Below, one piece after another: positions 35,514 to 43,626 of a stretch of 64,000 bases of DNA. Source of the DNA: Paenibacillus terrigena DSM 21567 (GTDB lineage Bacteria; Bacillota; Bacilli; Paenibacillales; Paenibacillaceae). The notes beneath the pieces were generated by a model that did not search any database, had not been told where the DNA came from, and saw only the letters and a program-made list of their open reading frames with translations. The position numbers and the translations under genes were made by a program. Each line of letters opens with the position of its first letter. Within the stretch, counting starts at the first letter, position 1. The stretch covers positions 187,661 through 251,660 of the forward strand of contig NZ_KB895417.1 of NCBI RefSeq assembly GCF_000374845.1. Reading direction: 5' to 3'.

Positions 35514-36489
35514 TTTTGTGCGTTGTATTCCGATAAGCCACGATAATCGCCTCAGCCTGCCGCACGACGAGGTCATGCAGCTCCTGCGGGGCGACGACCA
35601 CGGCGTCTGGCCCATAGCCTAGCAGATAGGAGGCTGCGGATTCGAGCGTATCGAATTGAATCCGTGCGGTGCTCCGCTGCGGAACGTCATGCAGGGGCTC
35701 TTTGTGTAAGATGGTTGCGAATCGTGCATACTCAATCCGAGTTAGGATGGCGTTATGTACCTGAATGACGGCCTCATAGCGAGGTAGATTCGTTTTGAAG
35801 CTCTGCACAGATGCATCCCAGTAAGTGGCAAGATTGAAGTCGGCGGGGCGCTCGAAGGATTGCTCCTTCTTGCTGGCATGCTTGATCCGGGAGATACGAT
35901 ACGTGCGATACGTGCCTTCTAATGTAAGGGCAGCGACATACCATGCGTTTCCTTTGACGACGAGGCCTAACGGTTCAATCACCCGTTCGGTCACCTCAGA
36001 CTGAGAGGATGACGGATAGTGAATGAATAGCTGTTTTGCTTCCCACACGGCTTCTTGGGCGACTGATAGCCAGGAAGAGCTGCTGCCCCCAGTGCTCCAG
36101 CCCGCGCCATCAATATGAATGCGTTCCCGGACGAATTCAGCATCCGCTTGGAGGGTTTTGGGCAAAGAAGCGAGCAGCTTGAGCAGGGCGGAATCATATT
36201 CTTTATGCAGACCTAGTTCAGACAACGTCTCCGAGGGATGAGCTAACAGCAGCGACATCATCTCGTCCGCATGTAATCCCGTAAGATTGGTGCGGTATCC
36301 TTCCATGAGCGCCCATCCTCCGCTTGAGCCGCGCTCTGCATAGACCGGAATCCCGGCCGTACTCAAGGCTTCCATATCCCGATGAATGGTCCGCTCAGAG
36401 ACTTCGAGTCTTGCTGCGAGTTCGGATGTTGTCATTTTGCCATGGCTCTGAAGATATAACAGAATGGATAATAAGCGGTCGCCGCGCAT
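35506..36489 (-). CDS. YafY-type WYL-domain transcriptional regulator
   Basis: 327 residues. An N-terminal DeoR-like winged helix (RLLSILLYLQSHGKMTTSELAARLEVSERTIHRDMEALSTAGIPVYAERG, about 5-55) is followed by a WYL domain (about 140-215, containing KQLFIHYPS and VVKGNAWYVAALTLEGTYRTYRISRI) and a C-terminal WCX region. WYL domains bind nucleotides or other ligands. It is divergent from an SDR gene over 102 bp that contains a perfect ATGACA/TGTCAT inverted repeat, the likely operator for both. Confidence 0.9.
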   Translation of the reverse strand: MRGDRLLSILLYLQSHGKMTTSELAARLEVSERTIHRDMEALSTAGIPVYAERGSSGGWALMEGYRTNLTGLHADEMMSLLLAHPSETLSELGLHKEYDSALLKLLASLPKTLQADAEFVRERIHIDGAGWSTGGSSSSWLSVAQEAVWEAKQLFIHYPSSSQSEVTERVIEPLGLVVKGNAWYVAALTLEGTYRTYRISRIKHASKKEQSFERPADFNLATYWDASVQSFKTNLPRYEAVIQVHNAILTRIEYARFATILHKEPLHDVPQRSTARIQFDTLESAASYLLGYGPDAVVVAPQELHDLVVRQAEAIIVAYRNTTHKKK

Positions 36490-36525
36490 GCTGAAGACCT
36501 CCTTGGATCAAACTGAATTTCATAT

Positions 36526-36542
36526 ATGACAATAGATGTCAT
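36526..36542. promoter_or_regulatory. Inverted-repeat operator between WYL regulator and SDR
   Basis: ATGACA (36526-36531) and TGTCAT (36537-36542) with a 5-bp spacer, about midway in the divergent intergenic region; a candidate site for the WYL regulator. Confidence 0.5.
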
Positions 36543-36591
36543 CATAGGGATGATACATTAGACACAGGTAACAAGCAAATAGGAAAGGTGG

Positions 36592-37494
36592 ATGACGATT
36601 CTTATGACAAATTCTATGCAGATCAAATCGCTGGCAGGAAAAATAGCTGTTGTGGCAGGAGGAACTCGAGGTGCAGGGCGGGCGATTGCTGTATCCTTGG
36701 GGGAAGCGGGAGCGACGGTCTATGTGACGGGGCGCAGTGTCCGCGGATCTCTATCGGATATCGGACGCAGTGAGACGATTGATGAGACAGCAGAGATAAT
36801 TCAGGCAAGAGGCGGCACAGCCTTTCCAGTTCGTGTGGACCACACGGTGGAATCGGAAGTTGTTGCCCTATTCGAGCGTGTGAAGCAGGAGCAAGGACGT
36901 CTGGATATTCTCGTCAATGATATTTGGGGTGGCGAATCGCTGGTCGATTGGACGAAACCGTTCTGGGAGCATTCACTTGCGAAAGGTTTGCTCGTTCAGG
37001 AGCGAGCCGTACGAACGCACATGGTTACAAGCTACTATGCGGCGCAGCTCATGGTCGAGAATAAGCAAGGGTTGATTCTCGAGATTACGGACGGGGTCAG
37101 CTATGATTATCGCGGCAATCTGTACTATAGCTTGGCCAAGATATCGAACATTCACCTGGCGCAAGCGATGGCTGCGGACTTGCGTCCTCATGGCATAACG
37201 GCGCTATCGTTAACGCCAGGATTTTTACGGTCGGAGGAGATGCTGGAGCACTTCGGTGTTACCGAAGCGAATTGGCAGGAAGGTGCGAAGAAGGACCCTA
37301 ACTTCATCGCATCCGAGACACCATATTATATCGGCCGAGCTGTCGTTGCGCTGGCGAGCGATCCGAACGTATTCGAGAAAACAGGCGGAACCTATAGCAC
37401 ATGGGGACTGTCAGAGGTGTACGACTTCACGGATCTTGATGGGACAAGACCGCATTGGGGACGGCATTATGCGGAGCATGTTGCGAAAGCATAA
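36592..37494 (+). CDS. Short-chain dehydrogenase/reductase (SDR)
   Basis: 300 residues. The cofactor loop AVVAGGTRGAGRAIA (about 19-33; TGxxxGxG variant), the VTGRS stretch favouring NADP through the Arg, NDIWGG in place of the usual NNAG (about 101-106) and the catalytic Tyr-x-x-x-Lys as YYSLAK (about 180-185) are visible. The substrate is unknown. ATG 36592 is close to AAAGGTGG; ATG 36604 is an alternative. It is divergent from, and presumably controlled by, the WYL regulator. Confidence 0.88.
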   Translation: MTILMTNSMQIKSLAGKIAVVAGGTRGAGRAIAVSLGEAGATVYVTGRSVRGSLSDIGRSETIDETAEIIQARGGTAFPVRVDHTVESEVVALFERVKQEQGRLDILVNDIWGGESLVDWTKPFWEHSLAKGLLVQERAVRTHMVTSYYAAQLMVENKQGLILEITDGVSYDYRGNLYYSLAKISNIHLAQAMAADLRPHGITALSLTPGFLRSEEMLEHFGVTEANWQEGAKKDPNFIASETPYYIGRAVVALASDPNVFEKTGGTYSTWGLSEVYDFTDLDGTRPHWGRHYAEHVAKA

Positions 37495-37509
37495 TCATAC
37501 CTCGGAAAG

Positions 37510-37547
37510 GAGCCGCCTATCTGGGTCCAAACCAAGATAGGCGGCTC
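37510..37547 (+). terminator. Intrinsic terminator after SDR gene
   Basis: GAGCCGCCTATCT (37510-37522) pairs perfectly with AGATAGGCGGCTC (37535-37547); the T tail is weak (TATTGATT). Confidence 0.7.
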
Positions 37548-37653
37548 TATTGATTAAGCACCTTCAATAAAGGCCTGGTAAACGGGTATGAGATTCAATC
37601 CATCGAGATAAGAGGAGATGATGTATAGAACAGAATTGGCTAACCTGTATATT

Positions 37654-37717
37654 TGCAGTAACTTGGGTCCTATAAGAAGCAATCTTATACTATAGTGGAT
37701 TCCTGCAGTAACTTGGG
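37654..37717 (+). repeat. Pair of 14-bp direct repeats in a gene-free stretch
   Basis: TGCAGTAACTTGGG occurs at 37654-37667 and again at 37704-37717, exactly 50 bp apart, inside the 37.55-37.87 kb region where I find no gene. The second copy continues GTTATTTCGGCG, reminiscent of the right arm of the 51-bp repeat units at 43.6 kb, so it may be a degenerate relative. The rest of the stretch shows nothing I can name. Confidence 0.5.
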
Positions 37718-37865
37718 GTTATTTCGGCGCAAACAAGCCATTTATGGTCTTCTATCCTGCTCAGATCCATGATAGACGAGGCAAAGGGTTATTATCTACG
37801 TCCTATATTGTACGAAATCCAACATAGCAGCAGGGAACTAGCATCGTACGACGTGATACTGTCGA

Positions 37866-37905
37866 CCAAAAAAAGATGAAGCAAGAACACCTCTTGCTTC
37901 ATCTT
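37866..37905 (-). terminator. Intrinsic terminator of mmcQ/trpS side
   Basis: AAGATGAAGCAAGA (37873-37886) pairs perfectly with TCTTGCTTCATCTT (37892-37905); on the minus strand seven T follow. Confidence 0.85.
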
Positions 37906-37921
37906 CCTAGCTAATTTTAAC

Positions 37922-38269
37922 TTATCCCGAGATTTCGGCTTTCTCCGCCTTCGTTAACCCTTTGAAGACCAACTCGTACGAATGATCGATCAGCATCTTG
38001 ATCTCCTCGTCCGTAAGGTTGCCATCTAGGGTGACGGTGTTCCAATGCTTCTTGTTCAGATGGTAGCCGGGTTTGATCTCCGCATATTGTTCCCGAAGCG
38101 AAGCGGCACGAATGGGATCGCATTTCAAGCTGATGTCGGGTGCTGGATCGTCGGACGACATGAGTGCGAACATTTTATTCCCTACCTTGAGGACGCGCAC
38201 TTCATTCCCGAAGGGGAAAGTCAGGCTAGTACCTGGTTTGCTTAAGCAGTATTCGAGATAATGGATCAT
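37922..38269 (-). CDS. MmcQ/YjbR family protein
   Basis: 115 residues with the CyaY-like fold expected of MmcQ/YjbR. Marks are the N-terminal YCLSKPGTSLTFPFGNEVRVLKVGNKMFALM (about 7-37), the cis-type PDISLKCDP and the GYHLNKKHWNTVTLDG stretch (about 67-82). ATG 38269 is chosen as the family N-terminus; the ribosome site AAGGGA is somewhat far, and the open frame runs to 38293. It is 5 nt downstream of trpS if the long form were used, so it is probably in the trpS transcript. DNA-binding has been proposed for the family, but function is unsettled. Confidence 0.88.
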   Translation of the reverse strand: MIHYLEYCLSKPGTSLTFPFGNEVRVLKVGNKMFALMSSDDPAPDISLKCDPIRAASLREQYAEIKPGYHLNKKHWNTVTLDGNLTDEEIKMLIDHSYELVFKGLTKAEKAEISG

Positions 38270-38298
38270 GTGCGATTCATTCCCTTCTTGCAATCTAT

Positions 38299-39291
38299 TT
38301 ACTTAAAATATTGAATCCCCATCACTTCACGTACTTCCTCCATCGTATGGCACGCGATACCGCGAGCACGTTCGGTTCCATGCTGGAGCATCTCATCAAC
38401 GAATGCACGTTTGGCTTCATAGGCAGCTCGACGCTCCCGCATAGGCCCAAGCAGATCTTGGAGGGTTTTCGTGATGCGATGTTTGCACTCCGTACAGCCA
38501 ATGGTGCCTTGCTCGCATGCAGCATGAACTTCGGCTGCTTCATCCGCTCGAAAAGCTTGATGGTAATGGTAGATCGGACAGCGTTCCGGGTGCCCCGGGT
38601 CGTTCTTATGAATCCGTGCAGGGTCGGTCACGGCTTTCCGTACCTTGAGTGCAATCTCTTCGTTACTCGCGCTTAAGGCGATGGCATTCCCGAGACTTTT
38701 GCTCATCTTCGCATTGCCGTCAAGCCCGATGAGTCGTGGGAACTTGCTCAGCAAGGCCTGAGGCTCAGGGAACACGGATCCGTAGAGCTCGTTGAACCGC
38801 CGCACAATGTAACGTGAACTTTCTAAATGCGGAAGTTGGTCCTCGCCGACGGGGATGATCGTTGCTTTGCAGAATGTAATATCGGCTGTCTGACTGATCG
38901 GATATCCCAGAAAGCCGTAATAGAGCTCGTCGAATGAGCCACCTCTAGATTCCGCTTTGATCGTTGGATTGTGACGCAGATGATTCACCTTCACGAACAT
39001 CGAGAAGAATACGGTCAGTTCAGCAATTTCCGGAATCATGGACTGAATGAAAATATTCGCGTGCTCCGGATCGATGCCCACCGCCAAATAATCGAGTGCA
39101 ACTTCGCGTACATGCTCCCGAATCATCTCGGGGCGGTCAAAATGAGTTGTTAGAGCTTGCACATCGGCTAACATGATGAATGTATCATATTGATGCTGCA
39201 GCTGTACACGGTTCTGTAAGCTTCCGGCGTAATGGCCAAGGTGAAGTCGGCCTGTCGTGCGATCTCCTGTTAATACGCGTTCTTGTGTCAT
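38299..39291 (-). CDS. trpS: Tryptophanyl-tRNA synthetase
   Basis: 330 residues, class I. The HIGH-like motif is GRLHLGHYAGS (about residues 14-24) and the KMSKS loop is NAKMSKSLGNAI (about 196-207). The sequence TDPARIHKNDPGHPERCPIYHYHQ and the GCTECKH stretch place it in the TrpS-II-like branch rather than closest to the housekeeping B. subtilis enzyme; a second trpS elsewhere is possible. ATG 39291 follows AAGGAGGAGC. Control is double: an upstream T-box and an overlapping Trp-rich leader ORF. Confidence 0.95.
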   Translation of the reverse strand: MTQERVLTGDRTTGRLHLGHYAGSLQNRVQLQHQYDTFIMLADVQALTTHFDRPEMIREHVREVALDYLAVGIDPEHANIFIQSMIPEIAELTVFFSMFVKVNHLRHNPTIKAESRGGSFDELYYGFLGYPISQTADITFCKATIIPVGEDQLPHLESSRYIVRRFNELYGSVFPEPQALLSKFPRLIGLDGNAKMSKSLGNAIALSASNEEIALKVRKAVTDPARIHKNDPGHPERCPIYHYHQAFRADEAAEVHAACEQGTIGCTECKHRITKTLQDLLGPMRERRAAYEAKRAFVDEMLQHGTERARGIACHTMEEVREVMGIQYFK

Positions 39292-39394
39292 ATAAGCTCC
39301 TCCTTAAGAACACATCAGCACGCAGCTGGTGTCCTTTTTCATTGTGATAACATATGCAACGAACGAACCACGCCCACCACCAACCATCTTCCAT
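39185..39394 (-). CDS. Candidate Trp-rich leader ORF overlapping trpS
   Basis: A 69-codon frame starting MEDGWWWAWFVRC. ATG 39394 is preceded by AAGGAGGTG with a 6-nt spacer, one of the best ribosome sites in the window. Codons 5, 6, 7 and 9 are TGG. The frame begins after the T-box terminator, runs through the trpS ribosome site (39296-39305) and ends at 39185 inside trpS in another frame. A hairpin (39308-39334) sits between the Trp codons and the trpS ribosome site. The arrangement resembles the rtpLP leader of the B. subtilis anti-TRAP operon. The regulatory role is inference; the protein past the Trp codons probably has no function of its own. Confidence 0.6.
   Translation of the reverse strand: MEDGWWWAWFVRCICYHNEKGHQLRADVFLRRSLYDTRTRINRRSHDRPTSPWPLRRKLTEPCTAAASI
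39308..39334 (-). promoter_or_regulatory. Hairpin before trpS ribosome site
   Basis: Minus-strand GGACACCAGC and GCTGATGTGTTC pair (CAGC/GCTG plus GGACAC/GTGTTC, small bulge), ending 3 nt before the AAGGAGG of trpS and 34 nt after the last leader Trp codon. Confidence 0.5.
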
Positions 39395-39424
39395 GACCAT
39401 CACCTCCTTCAACATGTCAAATTG

Positions 39425-39760
39425 CACAAAAAAAGCCTTCGCCTATAGAAAGGACGAAAGCTTCGTGGTACCACCTTTATGAATCGTCACACGCCCAGGA
39501 AATGGGAGGACAGATCCGCTCTAACGATACGGAATCGCTGATGCATTGCCGAACACCGGCACAGCTCATCGATATCGCTCCCTTGATAACGGCGGGAAAC
39601 CCGGTACTCCCTACTCTCGTAGATACGGTTCGGGAGACAACTCCAAAGGCCATTCAAAGTACGCTGGACACCGGTTCACAGCTCCCACCGGCTCTCTGCA
39701 AGTCCACATTCGCGCTTTTACTTACCCTTTTTCAACGTCGTTCAGTAAGTTATTTCCATT
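39425..39760 (-). ncRNA. T-box leader of trpS
   Basis: The minus strand has T-box sequence AAAGGTGGTACCACG (about 39465-39479) followed by a terminator stem ending AAGGCTTTTTTT. In stem I the AGAGAGCCGGTGGGAGCTGTGAACCGG apical region (given here as its key element GAGAGCCGG near 39695) and the specifier region TTTGAATGGCC are recognisable; TGG at 39650-39652 is the Trp specifier. Uncharged tRNA-Trp should allow read-through into the leader ORF and trpS. The 390-bp stretch up to the MFS gene is fully taken by this element and its promoter. Confidence 0.95.
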
Positions 39761-39766
39761 TCCAGT

Positions 39767-39796
39767 ATCATACGCGTTCGAATGACTACACGTCAA
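39767..39796 (-). promoter_or_regulatory. Sigma-A promoter of trpS T-box
   Basis: Minus strand TTGACG (39796-39791), 18-bp spacer, TATGAT (39772-39767). The -35 box overlaps the last codons of the upstream MFS gene. Start of transcription is expected near 39760. Confidence 0.75.
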
Positions 39797-40994
39797 GTGC
39801 AGATTCGCGTATGCGTACTTGCTCCGCTTGCTTCAACTTGAACATGAATCCTAGCGCAGCGAACACAATGAAGATACCGCCAAGCAGCCAGAAGAGCGAT
39901 GAAATGGAAATATGCTGCATGCCGATCCCAGCCAAGTTCGGTGCGAGAATGCTGCCGATACTGAAGATGAAGCTGGCAACGACATTGGCCGAAGGCAGAT
40001 AAGCTTTGGGTAGAATATCTGCGGCGAAGGCAAGTCCTAGCGAGAAGAAGGAACCTAACATGCCGCCAGCGATCATGAATAGGATCAGAATGGCCGTCGG
40101 ATTAGCACCGTAGAGCGGAATGAGCAGGAACGCAATCCCACCGAGGAATCCTGCGCCCATGAGCACTTTTTTTCGTCCAATCCGGTCGCTTAGCACGCCA
40201 AGCGGCAATTGCAGAATAAGTCCTCCGATGCCGAAGAACGGCAGAAGGAAGGAAATCCAGTTCTGTTCCAGTCCAATCCGAAGCGCATAAATCGGGAAGC
40301 TGCTGTTCATCGATGCTTCGGTGTAGCCGTATAGGAATGCTGGTAAGAGTGCGAACCATGCCCATTGGAAAGACCGTGTATAGCGGCGTTCCAGCACAGG
40401 CGCATCTTTTTTTGTCCCCATGACCTGATAGTCAGGCAGAATGAACACAATAAGGAGCAGCACAATGGTACATAGTACGCCGATCGCTGCGAAAGGCACC
40501 CAATCGCCGAACACCAGCAAATTCATGCCGAGCGGCCCAATGCTGAACCCGATCCCGTAACTCATACCATAGAAGGAAAGGTTGCGTCCCCGATTCTGTT
40601 CATTACTCGATGTTAGCACCCAGAGCTGGGATGCGTAATGCAGCGCACTGTCGCCGACACCGACTAAGAAGCGCAGCGCGAACCAGATCCAAATACTCTT
40701 AAACATCGGAAACAGTGCTAGAGCAATGATGACGAGCATCAATGAGAGTGAAATGAGTTTTTTGAACCCGAAATAGGCTAATAATTTCTCCACGAAAAAG
40801 AGTGTTGAGAAGATACCGATATAGAGCATCGCCGCATTCAATCCGTTCAAGTCGGATGAGACGCCCATATGCTCGAGCAGAACCGTTAGCAGCGGCAGCA
40901 GCAGTCCCTGACTCGCGCCCGTCACAATAATAACTGTAATCATAATGAAATAATGCAATCTCGAGGTTTGCATTGATGTGGAATCATTGTTCAT
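39786..40994 (-). CDS. MFS transporter, drug-efflux type
   Basis: 402 residues with about 12 membrane helices. The MFS motif A between helices 2 and 3 is diverged, but the second-half counterpart GVLSDRIGRKKVLMGAGF (about 262-279) is well formed, and RFLVGVGDSALHYASQLWV marks helix 4. Start 40994 follows AGAGGAGG; the frame open upstream to 41120 has no better site. Substrate unknown. It ends directly at the trpS promoter and has no terminator of its own before it. Confidence 0.9.
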   Translation of the reverse strand: MNNDSTSMQTSRLHYFIMITVIIVTGASQGLLLPLLTVLLEHMGVSSDLNGLNAAMLYIGIFSTLFFVEKLLAYFGFKKLISLSLMLVIIALALFPMFKSIWIWFALRFLVGVGDSALHYASQLWVLTSSNEQNRGRNLSFYGMSYGIGFSIGPLGMNLLVFGDWVPFAAIGVLCTIVLLLIVFILPDYQVMGTKKDAPVLERRYTRSFQWAWFALLPAFLYGYTEASMNSSFPIYALRIGLEQNWISFLLPFFGIGGLILQLPLGVLSDRIGRKKVLMGAGFLGGIAFLLIPLYGANPTAILILFMIAGGMLGSFFSLGLAFAADILPKAYLPSANVVASFIFSIGSILAPNLAGIGMQHISISSLFWLLGGIFIVFAALGFMFKLKQAEQVRIRESALDV

Positions 40995-41084
40995 GATGTA
41001 TCCTCCTCTAGATGTAAACAGCACAACCGTTCTATTATAGTGAAATTGATGGAAAATCTCAACCGCGAGTGAAAGGTACAAAAT

Positions 41085-41131
41085 AGAAATCCCACCAGCG
41101 CGCCGCAGAATGCTAAGCACGAGGGTGGGAT
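41085..41131 (-). terminator. Terminator-like hairpin after 65-aa gene
   Basis: ATCCCACC (41089-41096) pairs with GGTGGGAT (41124-41131); on the minus strand TTTCTATTTT follows. The loop is long, so the call is tentative. Confidence 0.4.
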
Positions 41132-41166
41132 AAAGTCATCTGAAAATATGTAGTTGATCGATGAAA

Positions 41167-41364
41167 TCAGAAAAACAATTTAATGACGATGAGGAAAATA
41201 ATATAGCCGGCAATGGACCCCCCGATATAGGTTAGTCCAGCACGCTTCCTCTCCTGAAAGAGCCGCAATACCCCAAGGCTAAGCAGTGGGCAAATTACCA
41301 TCAAGAAGACGGCAATCGTAATGAATAGCGATGCATCAATTTGACTAATATCAACAATGGTCAC
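41167..41364 (-). CDS. Small two-helix membrane protein, 65 aa
   Basis: Unrecognised. Two hydrophobic segments (ASLFITIAVFLMVICPLLSLGVL and GLTYIGGSIAGYIIFLIVIKLFF) are joined by a basic FQERKRAG loop, giving a hairpin with both ends outside or both inside. The start is GTG at 41364 with GGGGG about 9 nt upstream. It lies between the MFS gene and the divergent glcK gene. Confidence 0.6.
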   Translation of the reverse strand: MTIVDISQIDASLFITIAVFLMVICPLLSLGVLRLFQERKRAGLTYIGGSIAGYIIFLIVIKLFF

Positions 41365-41572
41365 TAGAATAACCCCCGTAAATGAATTCGATAACGAGAT
41401 TGTGTGACGAGTATCACAATAGTATTATATAGAATGCTGCCGACATTTACCTTAATAATCCTTTTCCAAATGGGGCGAAATTAAGAATTTTCCGAATCCA
41501 CGGGAATCGATATGATATAATAATCGATAGATTATATGAATCTATTTCCTTTAGAGAGCAGGAGGAGAAGTT

Positions 41573-42535
41573 GTGAGTTATTTGGTTGGGATTGATGTTG
41601 GAGGAACGAACATTGTATGCGGTCTGGTCGATATGGAATACAACTTGTTGCAAACGCTTAAGCGGCCGACCGAACGGCATCTTGGCAGCGACCACGTGCT
41701 GAACAAAATGGTATCGATGATCGACGAATTGCTAAATAATGCGAAAGTGGATCGCAGCGAATTGAAGGCAGTTGGCGCAGGGATCCCTGGATTTATTGAT
41801 CCGAAGAGAGGGTATGTCACGTTCAACTCGAATTTGCAGTGGAGAGACCTTCCATTCGCAGATTTATTGAGTGAGAAAATTGGCGTACCTGTATTTATAG
41901 ATAATGATGTGCGGATGTACATTTTTGGTGAAGCGATGAAAGGTGCCGGTAAAGGTGCGAATGTCGTACATGGCGTTACGATTGGAACGGGCCTTGCGGC
42001 AGCGACTGTATCGAACGGTGAGCTGTTCTATGGAAGCGGGTATATGGCAGGAGAGCTTGGACACGTAACGATTGATGGTGAGAAGACGCCATGCGGTTGT
42101 GGACTAACGGGCTGCTTGGAGACGGTTGTGTCGGCTACAGGGATTGCGCGTCAAGCAACGGAAGCGCTAGCTGCGGGACGTGAGAGCTCGCTACGTGAAG
42201 TCTATGAGAAGGGTGAATTGACGGCAGCGGAAGTGTCGAAGGCCTACGATGCTGGTGATGCATTAGCCATTGAAATTATGAGCTATACCGGTAAGGTGCT
42301 CGGAAAAGGCCTTGCTTATTCTATCAGTTTGTTCAGCCCTGATGTCGTTGTGATTGGCGGGGGCGGCGCGATGGCAGGAGAACGTCTGCTCAAACCTATG
42401 CGCGAAGAATTGCAACGTTCAGTCTACAAAGGGTATCTGGAACGCCTCAGTATTCGTGTCGGAGAGCTTATCGATAACGGCGGCGTTATTGGAAGTGCTG
42501 CATTCGCGAATAGCAGCGTGTCCAAGCAAGCATAG
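41573..42535 (+). CDS. glcK: ROK family glucokinase
   Basis: 320 residues. The phosphate loop VGIDVGGTNIVCGLVD (about 4-19), the sugar-binding GFIDPKRGYVTFNSNLQW and FIDNDVRMYIFGEA, catalytic Asp in DNDV (about residue 105), and the ROK zinc motif GELGHVTIDGEKTPCGCGLTGCLE (about 158-181; His and three Cys) are all present. It phosphorylates glucose with ATP in the cytoplasm. GTG 41573 follows AGGAGGAG. A TATAAT-type -10 lies near 41515. It heads a three-gene cluster with ynfA and eda. Confidence 0.93.
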   Translation: MSYLVGIDVGGTNIVCGLVDMEYNLLQTLKRPTERHLGSDHVLNKMVSMIDELLNNAKVDRSELKAVGAGIPGFIDPKRGYVTFNSNLQWRDLPFADLLSEKIGVPVFIDNDVRMYIFGEAMKGAGKGANVVHGVTIGTGLAAATVSNGELFYGSGYMAGELGHVTIDGEKTPCGCGLTGCLETVVSATGIARQATEALAAGRESSLREVYEKGELTAAEVSKAYDAGDALAIEIMSYTGKVLGKGLAYSISLFSPDVVVIGGGGAMAGERLLKPMREELQRSVYKGYLERLSIRVGELIDNGGVIGSAAFANSSVSKQA

Positions 42536-42547
42536 CAACGAATTCCA

Positions 42548-42874
42548 ATGATGATTGCTATTATTTTGTTCATTATCGCAGGACTCGCCGAGATTGGCGG
42601 CGGCTACTTGGTCTGGTTATGGCTGCGTGAGGCCAAACCGATGTGGTATGGCCTCCTTGGGTCGGCGATTCTTATCGCCTATGGTGTAATACCGACGCTG
42701 CAGAAATTCCCCTCCTTTGGCCGGGTTTATGCAGCATACGGCGGGGTGTTCATTATTCTTGCTGTCTTATGGGGATGGCTCGTGGACCGGAAAACACCAG
42801 ACGTATATGACTGGGTTGGCGCAGGCATTTGTATTGTCGGGGTGTCCATTATGTTATGGGCCCCGCGATCTTAG
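42548..42874 (+). CDS. ynfA: YnfA family (UPF0060) membrane protein
   Basis: 108 residues with four short membrane helices, the family length. [18 protein letters not shown] (about 11-28) and [24 protein letters not shown] (about 56-79) with [17 protein letters not shown] at the end are characteristic. It belongs to the small drug/metabolite transporter fold; physiological substrate is unsettled. It starts 12 nt after glcK. Two adjacent ATGs (42548, 42551) are possible. Confidence 0.93.
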   Translation: MMIAIILFIIAGLAEIGGGYLVWLWLREAKPMWYGLLGSAILIAYGVIPTLQKFPSFGRVYAAYGGVFIILAVLWGWLVDRKTPDVYDWVGAGICIVGVSIMLWAPRS

Positions 42875-42898
42875 GGACGATTTGGTAGGAGAGGACGA

Positions 42899-43537
42899 GT
42901 GGAGTTGGATTTAACGACGCAATTATTACAGCATCGCATCGTCGCGATTTTCCGCGGCATTGCAGACCATCAGGCGGATGCAGCCGCACGGGCGCTTGTC
43001 GATGGCGGCGTTGCTTTTATGGAAGTAACCATGAATACGGCTGGAGCGCTGCCGATTATTGCGAGATGGCGCGATTCGTTCGTCGGACAAGCATATATTG
43101 GAGCCGGTACCGTCTTAAATGTAGCGATGGCGAAGGAAGCCATTGCTGCAGGAGCACAGTTCTTGATCTCACCGAATCTAGATGAGCAGGTGATCGCCTA
43201 CGGCGCTGAGCGTGGCGTGGATGTCTGGCCCGGCGTCATGACCCCGACCGAGATCGTTCGTGCATGGAACGCTGGGGCGAAGCTGGTGAAGCTGTTCCCG
43301 ATGGCTTCGCTCGGCATGTCCTATCTGCGTGAAATCCGTGCGCCGCTCGATCATATTCCGATCATGGCAACAGGCGGCGTTGATCTGAGCAACATTGCAG
43401 AGACATTCGCGGCCGGCGCTGCTGCAGTTGGTCTCGGTACGAAGCTGGTTCGACCGGATCTGATCGCAAGCGGAGATTTCGAGCAGATGACGGCGAATGC
43501 GCGGGAGTATGTGAATTCGGCTAAGACGACACTTTGA
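42899..43537 (+). CDS. eda: KDPG/KHG aldolase
   Basis: 212 residues of the class I aldolase barrel. Glu in FMEVTMNT (about residue 41), the phosphate-binding GAGTVLN (about 62-68) and the Schiff-base Lys in AKLVKLFPM (about 127) are visible, then PIMATGGVDLSN. It splits 2-keto-3-deoxy-6-phosphogluconate to pyruvate and glyceraldehyde 3-phosphate. The start is GTG 42899 after TAGGAGAGG. With glcK two genes upstream it suggests sugar-acid use or a partial Entner-Doudoroff route; no kdgK or edd is in the window. Confidence 0.92.
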   Translation: MELDLTTQLLQHRIVAIFRGIADHQADAAARALVDGGVAFMEVTMNTAGALPIIARWRDSFVGQAYIGAGTVLNVAMAKEAIAAGAQFLISPNLDEQVIAYGAERGVDVWPGVMTPTEIVRAWNAGAKLVKLFPMASLGMSYLREIRAPLDHIPIMATGGVDLSNIAETFAAGAAAVGLGTKLVRPDLIASGDFEQMTANAREYVNSAKTTL

Positions 43538-43554
43538 ATAGACAGGTAGTGTGG

Positions 43555-43591
43555 AGACTTCCATGTCCGTGAGGATATGGAAGTCTTTTTG
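43555..43591 (+). terminator. Intrinsic terminator after eda
   Basis: AGACTTCCAT (43555-43564) pairs perfectly with ATGGAAGTCT (43577-43586), followed by TTTTTG. Confidence 0.88.
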
Positions 43592-43626
43592 AGATGGTTG
43601 CGTGGCAAAGCACGCTCCGCTCGCCG

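Noticed and set aside
39502-40002. 166-codon plus-strand ORF over the trpS T-box
   Set aside because: Antisense to the T-box and the MFS gene, no ribosome site or domain.
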